Below, piece after piece: positions 53,228-62,353 of a stretch of DNA of 64,000 bases. The notes below the pieces were generated by a model that was given only the letters and a program-made list of their open reading frames with translations, was not told where the DNA came from and searched no databases. Origin of the DNA: Gynuella sunshinyii YC6258 (GTDB taxonomy: Bacteria; Pseudomonadota; Gammaproteobacteria; Pseudomonadales; Natronospirillaceae); the NCBI RefSeq assembly GCF_000940805.1, contig NZ_CP007142.1:1092593-1156592 (forward strand). Reading direction: 5' to 3'. How positions within the stretch are numbered: the first letter of the stretch is position 1; every line of letters starts with the position of its first letter. The translations under genes were made by a program, and so were the position numbers.

Positions 53228-54109
53228 ATGTATGAAAATCGGAAGTTGGGCCTGGCTTATATCAGTCCCTACATTATTGGATTAGTCGTCTTTACGGCCT
53301 TTCCTTTTCTATCGTCCCTGGTGATCAGCTTCACTGACTATGATTTGATAAATCCGCCTGCCTTTGTTGGAGTGGAAAACTATCAATACATGCTGGAAGA
53401 TGACACGTTCTATAAATCCTTAGGAGTTACATTTGCCTATGTGTTTTTAACCATTCCTTTGAAGCTCGCTTTCGCATTGTTCATTGCCTTTGTGCTGAAC
53501 TTTAAGCTGCGCGGTATCAAGTTTTTCCGCACCGCATATTATGTTCCTTCAATTCTGGGTAGTAGTGTAGCCATTGCTGTGTTGTGGCGAGCCATCTTTT
53601 CGTTGGATGGTCTGTTAAATTCCTTTATCGGGTTTTTTGGTATTGAACCAATATCCTGGTTGGGTGAACCGGCATTTGCCATGCTATCGGTTACGTTGTT
53701 AAGAGTCTGGCAGTTTGGCTCGGCAATGGTCATTTTTCTGGCCGCGTTGCAGAATGTTCCGCAGTCTCAATATGAAGCGGCGATGATCGACGGTGCTTCC
53801 AAATGGCACATGTTCACCAAAATCACTATTCCGCTGATTACTCCGGTTATTTTCTTTAATTTCATTATGCAGACCACACAGGCGTTCCAGGAATTTACTG
53901 CGCCTTATGTGATTACCAATGGTGGACCGGCCAAGGCCACTTACCTGTTCTCGCTGTATATCTACGAAACCGCATTTAAATATTTTGATCTTGGTTATGG
54001 CAGCGCTCTGGCATGGGTGTTGTTCGTAGTGATCGCGATATTTACGGCAATCTCTTTTAAATCGTCAAAATACTGGGTGTTTTACTCAGGTGACAAGGGT
54101 GGAAAATAA
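53228..54109 (+). CDS. togM: Oligogalacturonide ABC transporter permease TogM
   Basis: 293 residues from the ATG at 53228 (a TTG at 53219 is the alternative). MalF-like permease with six membrane segments; EAA loop reads QYEAAMIDGASKWHMFTKI. Opens with LAYISPYIIGLVVFTAFPF. First gene of the four-gene transporter operon for oligogalacturonides. Stop overlaps the next ATG (TAATG). Confidence 0.9.
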   Translation: MYENRKLGLAYISPYIIGLVVFTAFPFLSSLVISFTDYDLINPPAFVGVENYQYMLEDDTFYKSLGVTFAYVFLTIPLKLAFALFIAFVLNFKLRGIKFFRTAYYVPSILGSSVAIAVLWRAIFSLDGLLNSFIGFFGIEPISWLGEPAFAMLSVTLLRVWQFGSAMVIFLAALQNVPQSQYEAAMIDGASKWHMFTKITIPLITPVIFFNFIMQTTQAFQEFTAPYVITNGGPAKATYLFSLYIYETAFKYFDLGYGSALAWVLFVVIAIFTAISFKSSKYWVFYSGDKGGK

Positions 54110-55020
54110 TGACAAATCATTCCTTTATCGACGACCCGGCACTGGACGAACTGCAGATTAATAAAGAAGTTCAGAAAACGTTGCGGCGTGAAAAAATCAA
54201 TGCTTCTATCCGTTACATCATCCTGCTGGCTTGTGGACTTGGCATGTTGTATCCATTGTTCTGGATGGTGTCTGCGGCGTTTAAACCGAACTATGAGATC
54301 TTTAGTTCTTTGAGTTTGTGGCCAAAAGAGTTTTCACTTGAAGGTTTCATTAATGGCTGGAAGACCGGTACCGAATATACCTTTGGGCGTTTCTTCCTGA
54401 ATACGTTCATGTATGTCATTCCCAAGGTTATTCTGACGGTGATTTCCTCCACGATTGTCGCGTTTGGATTTGCCAGATTTGATATTCCGTTTAAAAAATT
54501 CTGGTTTACCATGCTGATTGCAACGATTCTGTTACCACAGTCAGTATTGTTGATTCCGCAGTATCTGATGTTCCGTGAAATGGGCATGCTTGACAGTTAT
54601 ATGCCCTTGTATCTGCCGATGGCGTTTGCCACTCAGGGATTCTTTGTGTTCATGTTGATTCAGTTCCTGCGTGGATTGCCAACGGACATGGAAGAAGCCG
54701 CCATGATTGATGGTTGTAATTCATTTCAGTTGTTGATTTATATCGTTGTGCCCATTTTGAAGCCTGCCATTATTTCAGTGGCTCTGTTTCAGTTCATGTG
54801 GTCAGTCAATGACTTTCTTGGTCCGCTGATTTATATCTCAAGTGTTGATAAATACCCGATAGCACTGGCGTTGAAAATGTCCATTGATGTCACTGAGGGC
54901 GCACAGTGGAACGAGATTCTTGCTATGGCTTCCATTGCCATTGTGCCCTCGATTGTTGTGTTTTTAATGGCGCAGAATTACTTCATTGAAGGTATTACTG
55001 CTGGTGGTGTTAAAGGATAG
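54109..55020 (+). CDS. togN: Oligogalacturonide ABC transporter permease TogN
   Basis: 303 residues, MalG-like, six membrane segments, with EAA loop EEAAMIDGCNSFQLLIYIV and the typical C-terminal GITAGGVKG. Partner of TogM. Confidence 0.9.
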   Translation: MTNHSFIDDPALDELQINKEVQKTLRREKINASIRYIILLACGLGMLYPLFWMVSAAFKPNYEIFSSLSLWPKEFSLEGFINGWKTGTEYTFGRFFLNTFMYVIPKVILTVISSTIVAFGFARFDIPFKKFWFTMLIATILLPQSVLLIPQYLMFREMGMLDSYMPLYLPMAFATQGFFVFMLIQFLRGLPTDMEEAAMIDGCNSFQLLIYIVVPILKPAIISVALFQFMWSVNDFLGPLIYISSVDKYPIALALKMSIDVTEGAQWNEILAMASIAIVPSIVVFLMAQNYFIEGITAGGVKG

Positions 55021-55030
55021 GTGATGAATT

Positions 55031-56173
55031 ATGGCCAAGGTCAGTTTTGAAAAAGTAACCAAAGTATATTCGAACGGCTTTAAGGCGGTTCACGGTATCG
55101 ACCTGGAAATCAAAGATGGTGAGTTTATGGTCATGGTCGGTCCTTCCGGATGTGCCAAATCCACTACCTTGCGAATGTTGGCAGGACTGGAAACCATTTC
55201 CGGTGGGCGTATCCGTATCGGTGAGGCGGTGGTGAATAACCTGGCGCCAAAGGAACGGGGTATTGCCATGGTGTTTCAGAATTATGCGTTATATCCGCAT
55301 ATGACTGTTCGCGAAAATCTCGGCTTCGGATTGAAGTTGGCGAAGTTGAGCAAAGCAGACATCGACAAGCATGTTGAAGAAGCTGCTGAGCTGCTTGAGC
55401 TGACACCATTGCTGGATCGTTTGCCACGGCAATTGTCCGGTGGTCAGGCACAGCGGGTAGCGGTTGGTCGTGCGATTGTGAAGCGGCCTGCAGTGTTTCT
55501 GTTCGACGAACCGTTGTCTAACCTGGATGCCAAATTGCGGGCATCCATGCGCGTGCGTATCTCTGATTTGCATAAAGCACTGAAAAAATCGAATCGTTCT
55601 GCCACAACAGTATATGTCACCCACGATCAGACAGAAGCAATGACCATGGGTGACCGTATCTGTGTCATGAAAGACGGACATATCATGCAGGTGGATACTC
55701 CGGCGAATCTTTATAAGGCACCGGCAAATTTATTTGTGGCAGGGTTTATCGGCGCACCGGAAATGAATATGGTAGATGCCCGTTTGCAAAGTGCAGATGG
55801 TCAGGTATGTATGGTCACTTTTGCCGGACAGACTGTTAGTCTTGGGCTGGAGAAATCAAAACGAGTGATCAAATATGCGCCAAAAGCTGTTACGTTTGGC
55901 ATACGTCCGGAATTTATCCATCTGGCGACAGCTGATTCACCTAAGGATCAGCTTGTTAAAGGTACTGTTATCCGGATGGAAAATATGGGGTCCGAGTTTT
56001 ACGTATATTTTTCCGTGGCACAGGAGCATTTGTGTGCCCGCATTCCATCCGCACAGGTGGAAGAGTATCTGACCGATGTGCAGGGCAAAGAAGTGACTTT
56101 CCACTTTGAGGTGGATAACTGTCACGCCTTTGATAAAGAAACCGAAGAAAACATTTCGCTCGAACGCAAATAA
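55031..56173 (+). CDS. togA: Oligogalacturonide ABC transporter ATPase TogA
   Basis: 380 residues. Walker A GPSGCAKST (Ala in place of the more common Gly before Lys), signature LSGGQAQRVAVGRA, Walker B VFLFDEP, and a MalK-type C-terminal regulatory domain (TFGIRPEFIH). Energises TogMN. The same substitution is seen in many TogA/UgpC relatives. Confidence 0.9.
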   Translation: MAKVSFEKVTKVYSNGFKAVHGIDLEIKDGEFMVMVGPSGCAKSTTLRMLAGLETISGGRIRIGEAVVNNLAPKERGIAMVFQNYALYPHMTVRENLGFGLKLAKLSKADIDKHVEEAAELLELTPLLDRLPRQLSGGQAQRVAVGRAIVKRPAVFLFDEPLSNLDAKLRASMRVRISDLHKALKKSNRSATTVYVTHDQTEAMTMGDRICVMKDGHIMQVDTPANLYKAPANLFVAGFIGAPEMNMVDARLQSADGQVCMVTFAGQTVSLGLEKSKRVIKYAPKAVTFGIRPEFIHLATADSPKDQLVKGTVIRMENMGSEFYVYFSVAQEHLCARIPSAQVEEYLTDVQGKEVTFHFEVDNCHAFDKETEENISLERK

Positions 56174-56186
56174 GAGGGTAATAACA

Positions 56187-57473
56187 ATGATAAAAAAATC
56201 CATACCGTTACTGTTTATGGGTTTGGCTGCCTTAGGCGGTGCGACGCAGGCTAACGCGGCGACAGAAATTCGTATGTCCTGGTGGGGCGGCAATGGTCGC
56301 CACGAAGCGACCAACGCAGCTGTGAATGCTTTTGAAAAAGCCAATCCGGGTATTGTGGTTAAGGCTGAATACACCGGTTGGAATGGTCACCTGGAACGTC
56401 TGACTACACAGATCGCCGGTAATACTGAACCTGATCTGATGCAGACCAACTGGAATTGGATGCCAATATTTTCCCGCACCGGTGACGGTTTTAAAAACCT
56501 GCTTGATTATGCCGATATCATCGACCTGGATCAGTTTGATCCTGCCGCGTTGGCGCTGGGGACCAACAACGGCAAACTGAATGGTATTCCGGTTTCAATG
56601 ACTGCACGGGTGTTTTACTACAATAAAGACACCTGGACCAAAGCCGGTCTGAAATATCCTAAAACCTTTGCAGATCTGATGGCCGCCGGCCCGGTGTTCC
56701 AGAAAAAACTGGGCGAGGACTATTATCCGGTCGTAATGGAATGGCGTGATGTGATTGCGTTGAACCGTTCTTATATGGTTCAAAAATATGGCATTCCTAT
56801 GATCGATGAGAAAAACAAGAAGTTTGCTTACAGTGATAAGCAAATGGTTGAGTTTTTCCAGATGTATGCGGACATGGTGAAACAACATGTTGTGCCAAGC
56901 ACCAAATACATTGCTTCTTTTGGTGCCGGCAACCTGTATGAATACAAGCCCTGGATCAATGGCGAATGGGGTGGCGTTTATATGTGGAACACTGCTGCCA
57001 ATAAATATCAGGATAACCTGAAGCCGCCAATGTCACTCGAACTGGGTGAATATCCGATGTTACCGGGTGCGACTGACTCTGGTCTGTTTTATAAGCCATC
57101 TCTGATGCTGTCCATTGGCAAAAACAGTAAGCACGATAAAGAAGCTGCGAAACTGTTGAACTACCTGCTGAACGAAAAAGCCGGTATCGAAACAATGGCT
57201 CTGGCCCGTGGAGTTCCGTTGAGCGAGAAAGCTCGTGAGCTGTTGACTGACGATGGCACACTGCAACCCACTGACCTGTCTGTGTCCGGTTTGGCGCAGA
57301 TCGATTCCTTGCCGAAGAAACTGACCACTTCCGCCTATTTTGAAAACCCTCAACTGGTCAGTCTGTTCAAAGAGTTAATCGAACAGATGGATCAGGGTAC
57401 CAAAACAGTTGCAGAGGCTGCCAAAGACTTCACTAAACAGGGCGAACGTATTTTGCGTAAAGCCATGCGCTAA
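56187..57473 (+). CDS. togB: Oligogalacturonide-binding protein TogB
   Basis: 428 residues from the ATG at 56187 with AAGAGGG upstream; signal peptide (IPLLFMGLAALGGATQANA). Mature start TEIRMSWWGGNGRHEATNAA is the typical beginning of sugar-binding family 1 proteins. Periplasmic receptor of the transporter, last gene of the operon, with a hairpin after the stop. Confidence 0.92.
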   Translation: MIKKSIPLLFMGLAALGGATQANAATEIRMSWWGGNGRHEATNAAVNAFEKANPGIVVKAEYTGWNGHLERLTTQIAGNTEPDLMQTNWNWMPIFSRTGDGFKNLLDYADIIDLDQFDPAALALGTNNGKLNGIPVSMTARVFYYNKDTWTKAGLKYPKTFADLMAAGPVFQKKLGEDYYPVVMEWRDVIALNRSYMVQKYGIPMIDEKNKKFAYSDKQMVEFFQMYADMVKQHVVPSTKYIASFGAGNLYEYKPWINGEWGGVYMWNTAANKYQDNLKPPMSLELGEYPMLPGATDSGLFYKPSLMLSIGKNSKHDKEAAKLLNYLLNEKAGIETMALARGVPLSEKARELLTDDGTLQPTDLSVSGLAQIDSLPKKLTTSAYFENPQLVSLFKELIEQMDQGTKTVAEAAKDFTKQGERILRKAMR

Positions 57474-57484
57474 GCGATTGTGAT

Positions 57485-57514
57485 TGACGGACCGGCTTTG
57501 TTGCCGGCCCGTCA
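57485..57514 (+). terminator. Hairpin after togB
   Basis: TGACGG-A-CCGGC pairs with GCCGG-C-CCGTCA around TTTGTT. No strong T-run, so it may be an mRNA-3'-end stabiliser rather than an efficient terminator. Confidence 0.5.
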
Positions 57515-57830
57515 TGAGCTCTCAGTGGTTCGAAACCGGAAAGCACTTGTCCAACAATAACTCAGTTTTCCGTTCCGGCTGTATGGACAGACCACGGGCT
57601 AAATGAGATCGGCCTGCCATGGTGCCGGTATCTTTGCGGTATTCAATGATTGCTTTTTTATTCACACAGGTCTGGGTGTGCAGTGGACATTCGTATCTGT
57701 CGTTTATGTTTAAGTCGGCAAAATGCCGGCGGATGGCTTTGGGCAGAATCAGGTTTTAGGTTAGTGCTGATTTACCCTCAAAAGGCGTGATGGTGTTCCG
57801 TTAATTATTGATATTTTATTTTATTATATT
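57515..57830. other. Non-coding region with a possible gene remnant on the minus strand
   Basis: No credible gene start. A minus-strand frame at 57522-57755 is open for 77 codons stop to stop (RYECPLHTQTC ... DTGTMAGRSHLARGLS) but has no ATG at its head, so at best it is a decayed gene. The rest is AT-rich DNA leading to the KdgR box. Confidence 0.3.
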
Positions 57831-57845
57831 TGAAACATTGTTTTA
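57831..57845. promoter_or_regulatory. KdgR-like operator upstream of kduI
   Basis: TGAAACATTGTTTTA, inside AT-rich flanks, fits the AATGAAAC-N3-GTTTTATT KdgR pattern and is about 100 bp before the kduI start. Confidence 0.6.
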
Positions 57846-57941
57846 TAATAGTTGAGATAGACGTTTCAAATCGATATCCTATGCGACATGGCGTGTCAGC
57901 TTCGGGTTAGCGTGTGACTTCAGGTTAAAGAGGTGAGTGAG

Positions 57942-58793
57942 ATGGCAGAGTTGGAAACCAGACAGGGTATCAATGCCCGATATGCGAAGACTCTCGATAC
58001 TCAGGCGTTACGGGAAGCGTTTTTAATCGAACGGATTTTCCAGGCTGACGATATCACCATGACGTACAGTCATATGGACCGCATCATCGTGGGCGGCATT
58101 TATCCGGTTAGCCAGAGTGTGGCAATTGGCTCCGAATACAACCATGTTGTGGGTACGAATTTTTTTCTGCAACGTCGCGAACTCGGACTGATCAATATTG
58201 GTGGACCCGGTGTTGTCAACGTCGATAGTGATACCTATCAGGTAGGGTCTCAAGAGGCGTTGTACATCGGTGCCGGTCAGGGACACCAACAATTGAATTT
58301 CAGTTCTGTCGACGCCGCTGATCCGGCGAAGTTCTATTTCAATTCAACGCCGGCCCATCAGGCTTATCCGAGTCGTCTTATTACCCTTGAACAGGCTTCG
58401 CCTGTCACTCTGGGAGCGCCGGAAACCAGCAATCAACGCACGATATATAAGTTCATTGTGCCCGATGTGCTGCCGACCTGTCAGTTATCCATGGGGATGA
58501 CCAGACTGGCTCCGGGAAGTCTCTGGAATACGATGCCGTGTCACACCCATGAACGTCGGATGGAAGTTTATTTTTATTTCAATATGAATGGGGAGGCAGC
58601 GGTGTTTCATATGATGGGAGAACCATCAGAAACCCGTCATCTATTGGTAAGAAATGAACAGGCTGTGATTTCCCCAAGTTGGTCAATTCACTCAGGAGTG
58701 GGTACTCAACAGTACACCTTCATTTGGGGAATGTGTGGGGAAAATCAGGTCTTTGATGATATGGACCATGTAAAAGTTTCCGATCTGCTGTAA
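57942..58793 (+). CDS. kduI: 5-keto-4-deoxyuronate isomerase KduI
   Basis: 283 residues from the ATG at 57942 with AAAGAGG eight bases before it (a GTG at 57933 overlaps that site). Zn-binding cupin motifs [14 protein letters not shown] (His, His, Glu) and SWSIHSGVG (His) are present; N-terminal [17 protein letters not shown] is typical. Converts DKI to 2,5-diketo-3-deoxygluconate. Followed 38 bp later by kduD. Confidence 0.95.
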   Translation: MAELETRQGINARYAKTLDTQALREAFLIERIFQADDITMTYSHMDRIIVGGIYPVSQSVAIGSEYNHVVGTNFFLQRRELGLINIGGPGVVNVDSDTYQVGSQEALYIGAGQGHQQLNFSSVDAADPAKFYFNSTPAHQAYPSRLITLEQASPVTLGAPETSNQRTIYKFIVPDVLPTCQLSMGMTRLAPGSLWNTMPCHTHERRMEVYFYFNMNGEAAVFHMMGEPSETRHLLVRNEQAVISPSWSIHSGVGTQQYTFIWGMCGENQVFDDMDHVKVSDLL

Positions 58794-58831
58794 CACGTCG
58801 GACTAACGAATGATATTTAGGAAGGTTTTTT

Positions 58832-59590
58832 ATGTTAGAAATGTTTGATTTGACTGGAAAGGTAGCGATTGTGACCGGTTGTGATACTGGTCTTGGACAA
58901 GGTATGGCATTGGCGTTGGCTAAAGCCGGTGCAGATATCGTAGGTGTGAATATTGTTGAGCCAACCGATACTATTGCACTGATGGCGGAAACAGGTCGCA
59001 AGTTTCACAGCGTCATCGCTGATATGAGCAAGATCGAGACTGTCAGCATGGTCATCGAAGAAGCTGTTAAGGCCTATGGCAAAGTGGATATTCTGGTCAA
59101 TAATGCCGGTATCATTCGTCGTCAGGATGCTATCGAATTTAGTGAGAAAGACTGGGACGACGTCATGAATATCAATATCAAAGCGGTATTCTTTATGGCT
59201 CAGGCGTTTGCCAAGCAGGTGGTGGCACAGGGTACTCCCGGCAATATAATTAACATTGCTTCGATGCTGTCATTCCAGGGCGGTATCCGGGTACCTTCTT
59301 ACACGGCTTCCAAAAGTGCTGTTATGGGCGTCACTCGTTTGCTGGCTAACGAATGGGCCAAGCACGGTATCAATGTCAATGCGATTGCGCCTGGGTATAT
59401 GGCGACCAACAATACTGCGGCATTGCGGGCTGATGAAGATCGTTCAAAAGAAATTCTGGATCGTATTCCTGCCGGTCGTTGGGGAACGCCAAGTGATGTG
59501 GGCGGACCTGTCGTGTTTCTGGCTTCTGATGCTTCCCGCTACATTAATGGTTATACCATTGCCGTTGATGGTGGCTGGTTGGCGCGCTAA
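58832..59590 (+). CDS. kduD: 2-dehydro-3-deoxy-D-gluconate 5-dehydrogenase KduD
   Basis: 252 residues, short-chain dehydrogenase. Cofactor motif TGCDTGLGQGMA, NNAG, catalytic YTASKS, and PAGRWGTPSDVGGPV near the end. Reduces 2,5-diketo-3-deoxygluconate to KDG with NAD(P)H. Confidence 0.95.
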   Translation: MLEMFDLTGKVAIVTGCDTGLGQGMALALAKAGADIVGVNIVEPTDTIALMAETGRKFHSVIADMSKIETVSMVIEEAVKAYGKVDILVNNAGIIRRQDAIEFSEKDWDDVMNINIKAVFFMAQAFAKQVVAQGTPGNIINIASMLSFQGGIRVPSYTASKSAVMGVTRLLANEWAKHGINVNAIAPGYMATNNTAALRADEDRSKEILDRIPAGRWGTPSDVGGPVVFLASDASRYINGYTIAVDGGWLAR

Positions 59591-59685
59591 CCGAATGGCA
59601 AAATACTGACAGACAGAAGGCATATCAAACTGTTTTGGTCTGTGAAATTCGTAAAAACGATTCAGCTTGTCAGTATTTAAGGTTA

Positions 59686-59714
59686 AATTGCCGTTATATT
59701 AAATAACGGCAATT
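59686..59714. terminator. Hairpin after kduID
   Basis: A perfect 12-bp inverted repeat AATTGCCGTTAT / ATAACGGCAATT with a 5-nt loop lies about 100 bp after kduD. Little T-run; possible terminator. Confidence 0.5.
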
Positions 59715-59885
59715 AACTGTATTTTGTTGAAGCTTGTTGAGCAAAGACAATAATAAGAATTATAAAGTGGATATCTTTGTGTTTATGCGCTCATATCATT
59801 TTGATCATTTAGTTCTAAATATGACTGAAGTGCAAACATATCCATTTTTGACTTCCATTAACCGTTCACTGTGCCGGAATGACCA

Positions 59886-60812
59886 ATGCAACAAGAATCT
59901 GAAAAACCAATCCGTCTCGCCCTGATTGGTGAGTGCATGATTGAGCTGAGAGGGCCGATGTTTGGCGCTTTGCAGCAGTCCTGGGGCGGGGATACCTACA
60001 ATACTGCAATTTATCTTCGGCGGATGCTCGATCATCATTTTGATGTGCACTATATAACCGGTCTCGGTGAAGATCAGCTGAGTCATTTTTTACTGCATGC
60101 CTGGCAGGAAGAAGGATTGAATGTTGGTGACGTTACCCTGGTGTCTGGTAAGCGCCCGGGACTGTATCAGATTTCAGTGGATGAAGATGGCGAGCGTTCT
60201 TTTCAATACTGGCGCAATGATTCTGCGGCCAAATATATTTTTGATGAACAGAGCGGTGATGTTCTGGCAGCACAATTCCAGCGCTTTGAATGGTTGTATC
60301 TGTCTGGCATCAGTCTGGCCATATTGACGCCGCTAGGGCGCCGGAACCTGCTTGATGCGCTGGCACTGTATGCCGGTAATGGCGGTCGCATAGTATTTGA
60401 TAACAATTATCGGCCCTTGCTCTGGCCTTCGGTGGATGTCTGTCAGGCGGCTTATCGGGAAGTATTGAGTCTGGCTCATCTGGCCCTGCTGACCGCCGAT
60501 GACGAACAGGTATTGTGGGGGCACAACAGTGTCGAAGAGATCCTGGCCCATTACGATTGTGAAGAGGTGGTAATCAAACGGGGCTCAGAACCCTGTGTGA
60601 TTCGTCATCAGCAACGTCTCGTTGAAGTCGGTGCGCAGCGGGTCGAAAACGTGGTCGATACCACTGCCGCCGGAGACTCATTTGCGGCCGGCTACTGGTT
60701 TGGCCGTTTGACCGGTTTGTCGCCGGAAGAGTCGGCCCGGTGTGGGCATCGACTCGCAGCAACAGTGATTCAGCATCCGGGTGCCATCATTCCAAAATCT
60801 TTTATGCCTTAG
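59886..60812 (+). CDS. kdgK: 2-dehydro-3-deoxygluconokinase KdgK
   Basis: 308 residues, PfkB family. N-terminal IRLALIGECMIEL and a GGDTYNTAIYL substrate loop; C-terminal anion hole and catalytic base in VVDTTAAGDSFAAGYWFG. Phosphorylates KDG to KDPG. 13 bp before the aldolase gene, so co-transcribed. Confidence 0.95.
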   Translation: MQQESEKPIRLALIGECMIELRGPMFGALQQSWGGDTYNTAIYLRRMLDHHFDVHYITGLGEDQLSHFLLHAWQEEGLNVGDVTLVSGKRPGLYQISVDEDGERSFQYWRNDSAAKYIFDEQSGDVLAAQFQRFEWLYLSGISLAILTPLGRRNLLDALALYAGNGGRIVFDNNYRPLLWPSVDVCQAAYREVLSLAHLALLTADDEQVLWGHNSVEEILAHYDCEEVVIKRGSEPCVIRHQQRLVEVGAQRVENVVDTTAAGDSFAAGYWFGRLTGLSPEESARCGHRLAATVIQHPGAIIPKSFMP

Positions 60813-60825
60813 AGGAAGTTAAACC

Positions 60826-61458
60826 ATGTCCAGTCTTGCCGATCAATTGGCGCAATTCAAAGTCATTCCGGTCATTGAAATCAGTGTGTTGTCCAGTGCT
60901 GCTCCATTGGCAGATGCGTTGATGCAAAATGGCCTGCCGGTGGCTGAAGTGACCTTCCGTTCTGATATTGCAGCCGAGGCTTTGGCAGCCATGAAAGCTG
61001 CACAGCCAGAACTGCTGGTGGGTGCTGGTACGGTGCTGACCACTGAACAGGTTGATAAAGCTATTGCTGCCGGTGCTGATTTTATTGTCAGTCCCGGATT
61101 CAACCCCAAAATCGTCCAGTATTGCCAGCAACAGTCCGTTGCCATGATACCAGGTGTTAACAGCCCCTCGCAGATTGAACAGGTGATGGAGCTTGGAGTA
61201 ACCGCCATTAAGTTCTTCCCGGCAGAAGCAACCGGTGGGGTGAAATTTCTAAAAGCCATTCTGGCGCCGTACCGCAATATCAGAGTAATGCCGACCGGTG
61301 GTATTAATGCTGCCAATATCCTTGATTACCTGGCTTTACCGGCAGTATTTGCCTGCGGTGGCAGCTGGATGGTTGATAAAAAACTGTTGGATGCCGGCGA
61401 TTTTGACACCCTGGGCAAATTGATTGCTGATGCCAGGGCGGTTGTTGAGAAGGCCTGA
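60826..61458 (+). CDS. eda: KDPG/KHG aldolase
   Basis: 210 residues. Schiff-base Lys in TAIKFFPAEATGG, catalytic Glu in IPVIEISVLS region, and GAGTVLTTEQVDKA phosphate/pyruvate loop are clear. Splits KDPG into pyruvate and glyceraldehyde-3-phosphate, the last pectin step. Directly after kdgK. Confidence 0.95.
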   Translation: MSSLADQLAQFKVIPVIEISVLSSAAPLADALMQNGLPVAEVTFRSDIAAEALAAMKAAQPELLVGAGTVLTTEQVDKAIAAGADFIVSPGFNPKIVQYCQQQSVAMIPGVNSPSQIEQVMELGVTAIKFFPAEATGGVKFLKAILAPYRNIRVMPTGGINAANILDYLALPAVFACGGSWMVDKKLLDAGDFDTLGKLIADARAVVEKA

Positions 61459-61546
61459 TAAACCATTTTTCTGAGAGCGGTCTGTCGTATCAGTTGATAT
61501 AGCAGATCGCTACTTGTGTATCTTGAATCGTGTGAGGAAAGTTAAA

Positions 61547-62332
61547 ATGTCGGAAGAAAGTCAAAACGTTCAAGTGGAGCCGGTCTCATCGGTCATGAAG
61601 GTATTCGGCATACTTTCTGAGCTTTCCGAAACGCGTACGATAGGCGTCACTGAACTGGCGCAGAAACTGATGACCTCGAAGAGTACGGTGTATCGTTTTC
61701 TACAAACCATGAAAATGCTCGGTTTTGTCCGCCAGGAGATAGAGACTGACCGTTATTCTTTGACCCTCAAACTGTTTGAACTGAGTGCCCGGTCACTTGA
61801 GTATGTTGATTTGATCGCTAGTGCCGAACGGGTTATGCGTCGCATGAGTGAACATACCAAAGAAGCCATGCACCTTGGCACCCGTGATGGCGACAGCATT
61901 ATTTATGTCTTCAAAATAGACTCTCAGTACAATCTGCGTATGCAGTCCACGATTGGTGGGCGTAATCCTCTTTATAGCACGGCGATTGGTAAGGTGCTGC
62001 TGGCTAACAAGGATGAGAGTGATGTTCGCGATATTCTGGGTAATACCGAATTTTTACCCTGGACTTCCAAAACCCATCGCAATATCGATATGTTGCTCAA
62101 TGAGCTGGAAATTGTCCGTGAACAGGGGTTTGGGGAAGATATCGAAGAGCAGGAGGAAGGACTTCGCTGCATTGCCGCGCCGATATTTGATCGCTTTGGT
62201 AACGCCGTTGCCGGTATGAGTATTTCTTATCCAACCCTGCGCCATGATGATGACAAACGCGAACGTTATATTGCGATGTTGAAGGAAAACAGTGCCATCG
62301 TCTCCAAAGAACTGGGCTGGAATCCAGGCTGA
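61547..62332 (+). CDS. kdgR: IclR-family pectin regulator KdgR
   Basis: 261 residues from the ATG at 61547 with TGAGGAAAG before it (the frame reaches 61514). Winged helix with GVTELAQKLMTSKSTVYRFL and an IclR ligand domain (YSTAIGKVLLAN, CIAAPIFDRFGNAVAGMSIS) . KdgR represses pectin genes until KDG binds. Placed at the end of the plus-strand pectin gene series; KdgR-like boxes are at 53123 and 57831. Confidence 0.93.
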   Translation: MSEESQNVQVEPVSSVMKVFGILSELSETRTIGVTELAQKLMTSKSTVYRFLQTMKMLGFVRQEIETDRYSLTLKLFELSARSLEYVDLIASAERVMRRMSEHTKEAMHLGTRDGDSIIYVFKIDSQYNLRMQSTIGGRNPLYSTAIGKVLLANKDESDVRDILGNTEFLPWTSKTHRNIDMLLNELEIVREQGFGEDIEEQEEGLRCIAAPIFDRFGNAVAGMSISYPTLRHDDDKRERYIAMLKENSAIVSKELGWNPG

Positions 62333-62353
62333 CACCCACTTACCTGGCCTTGT

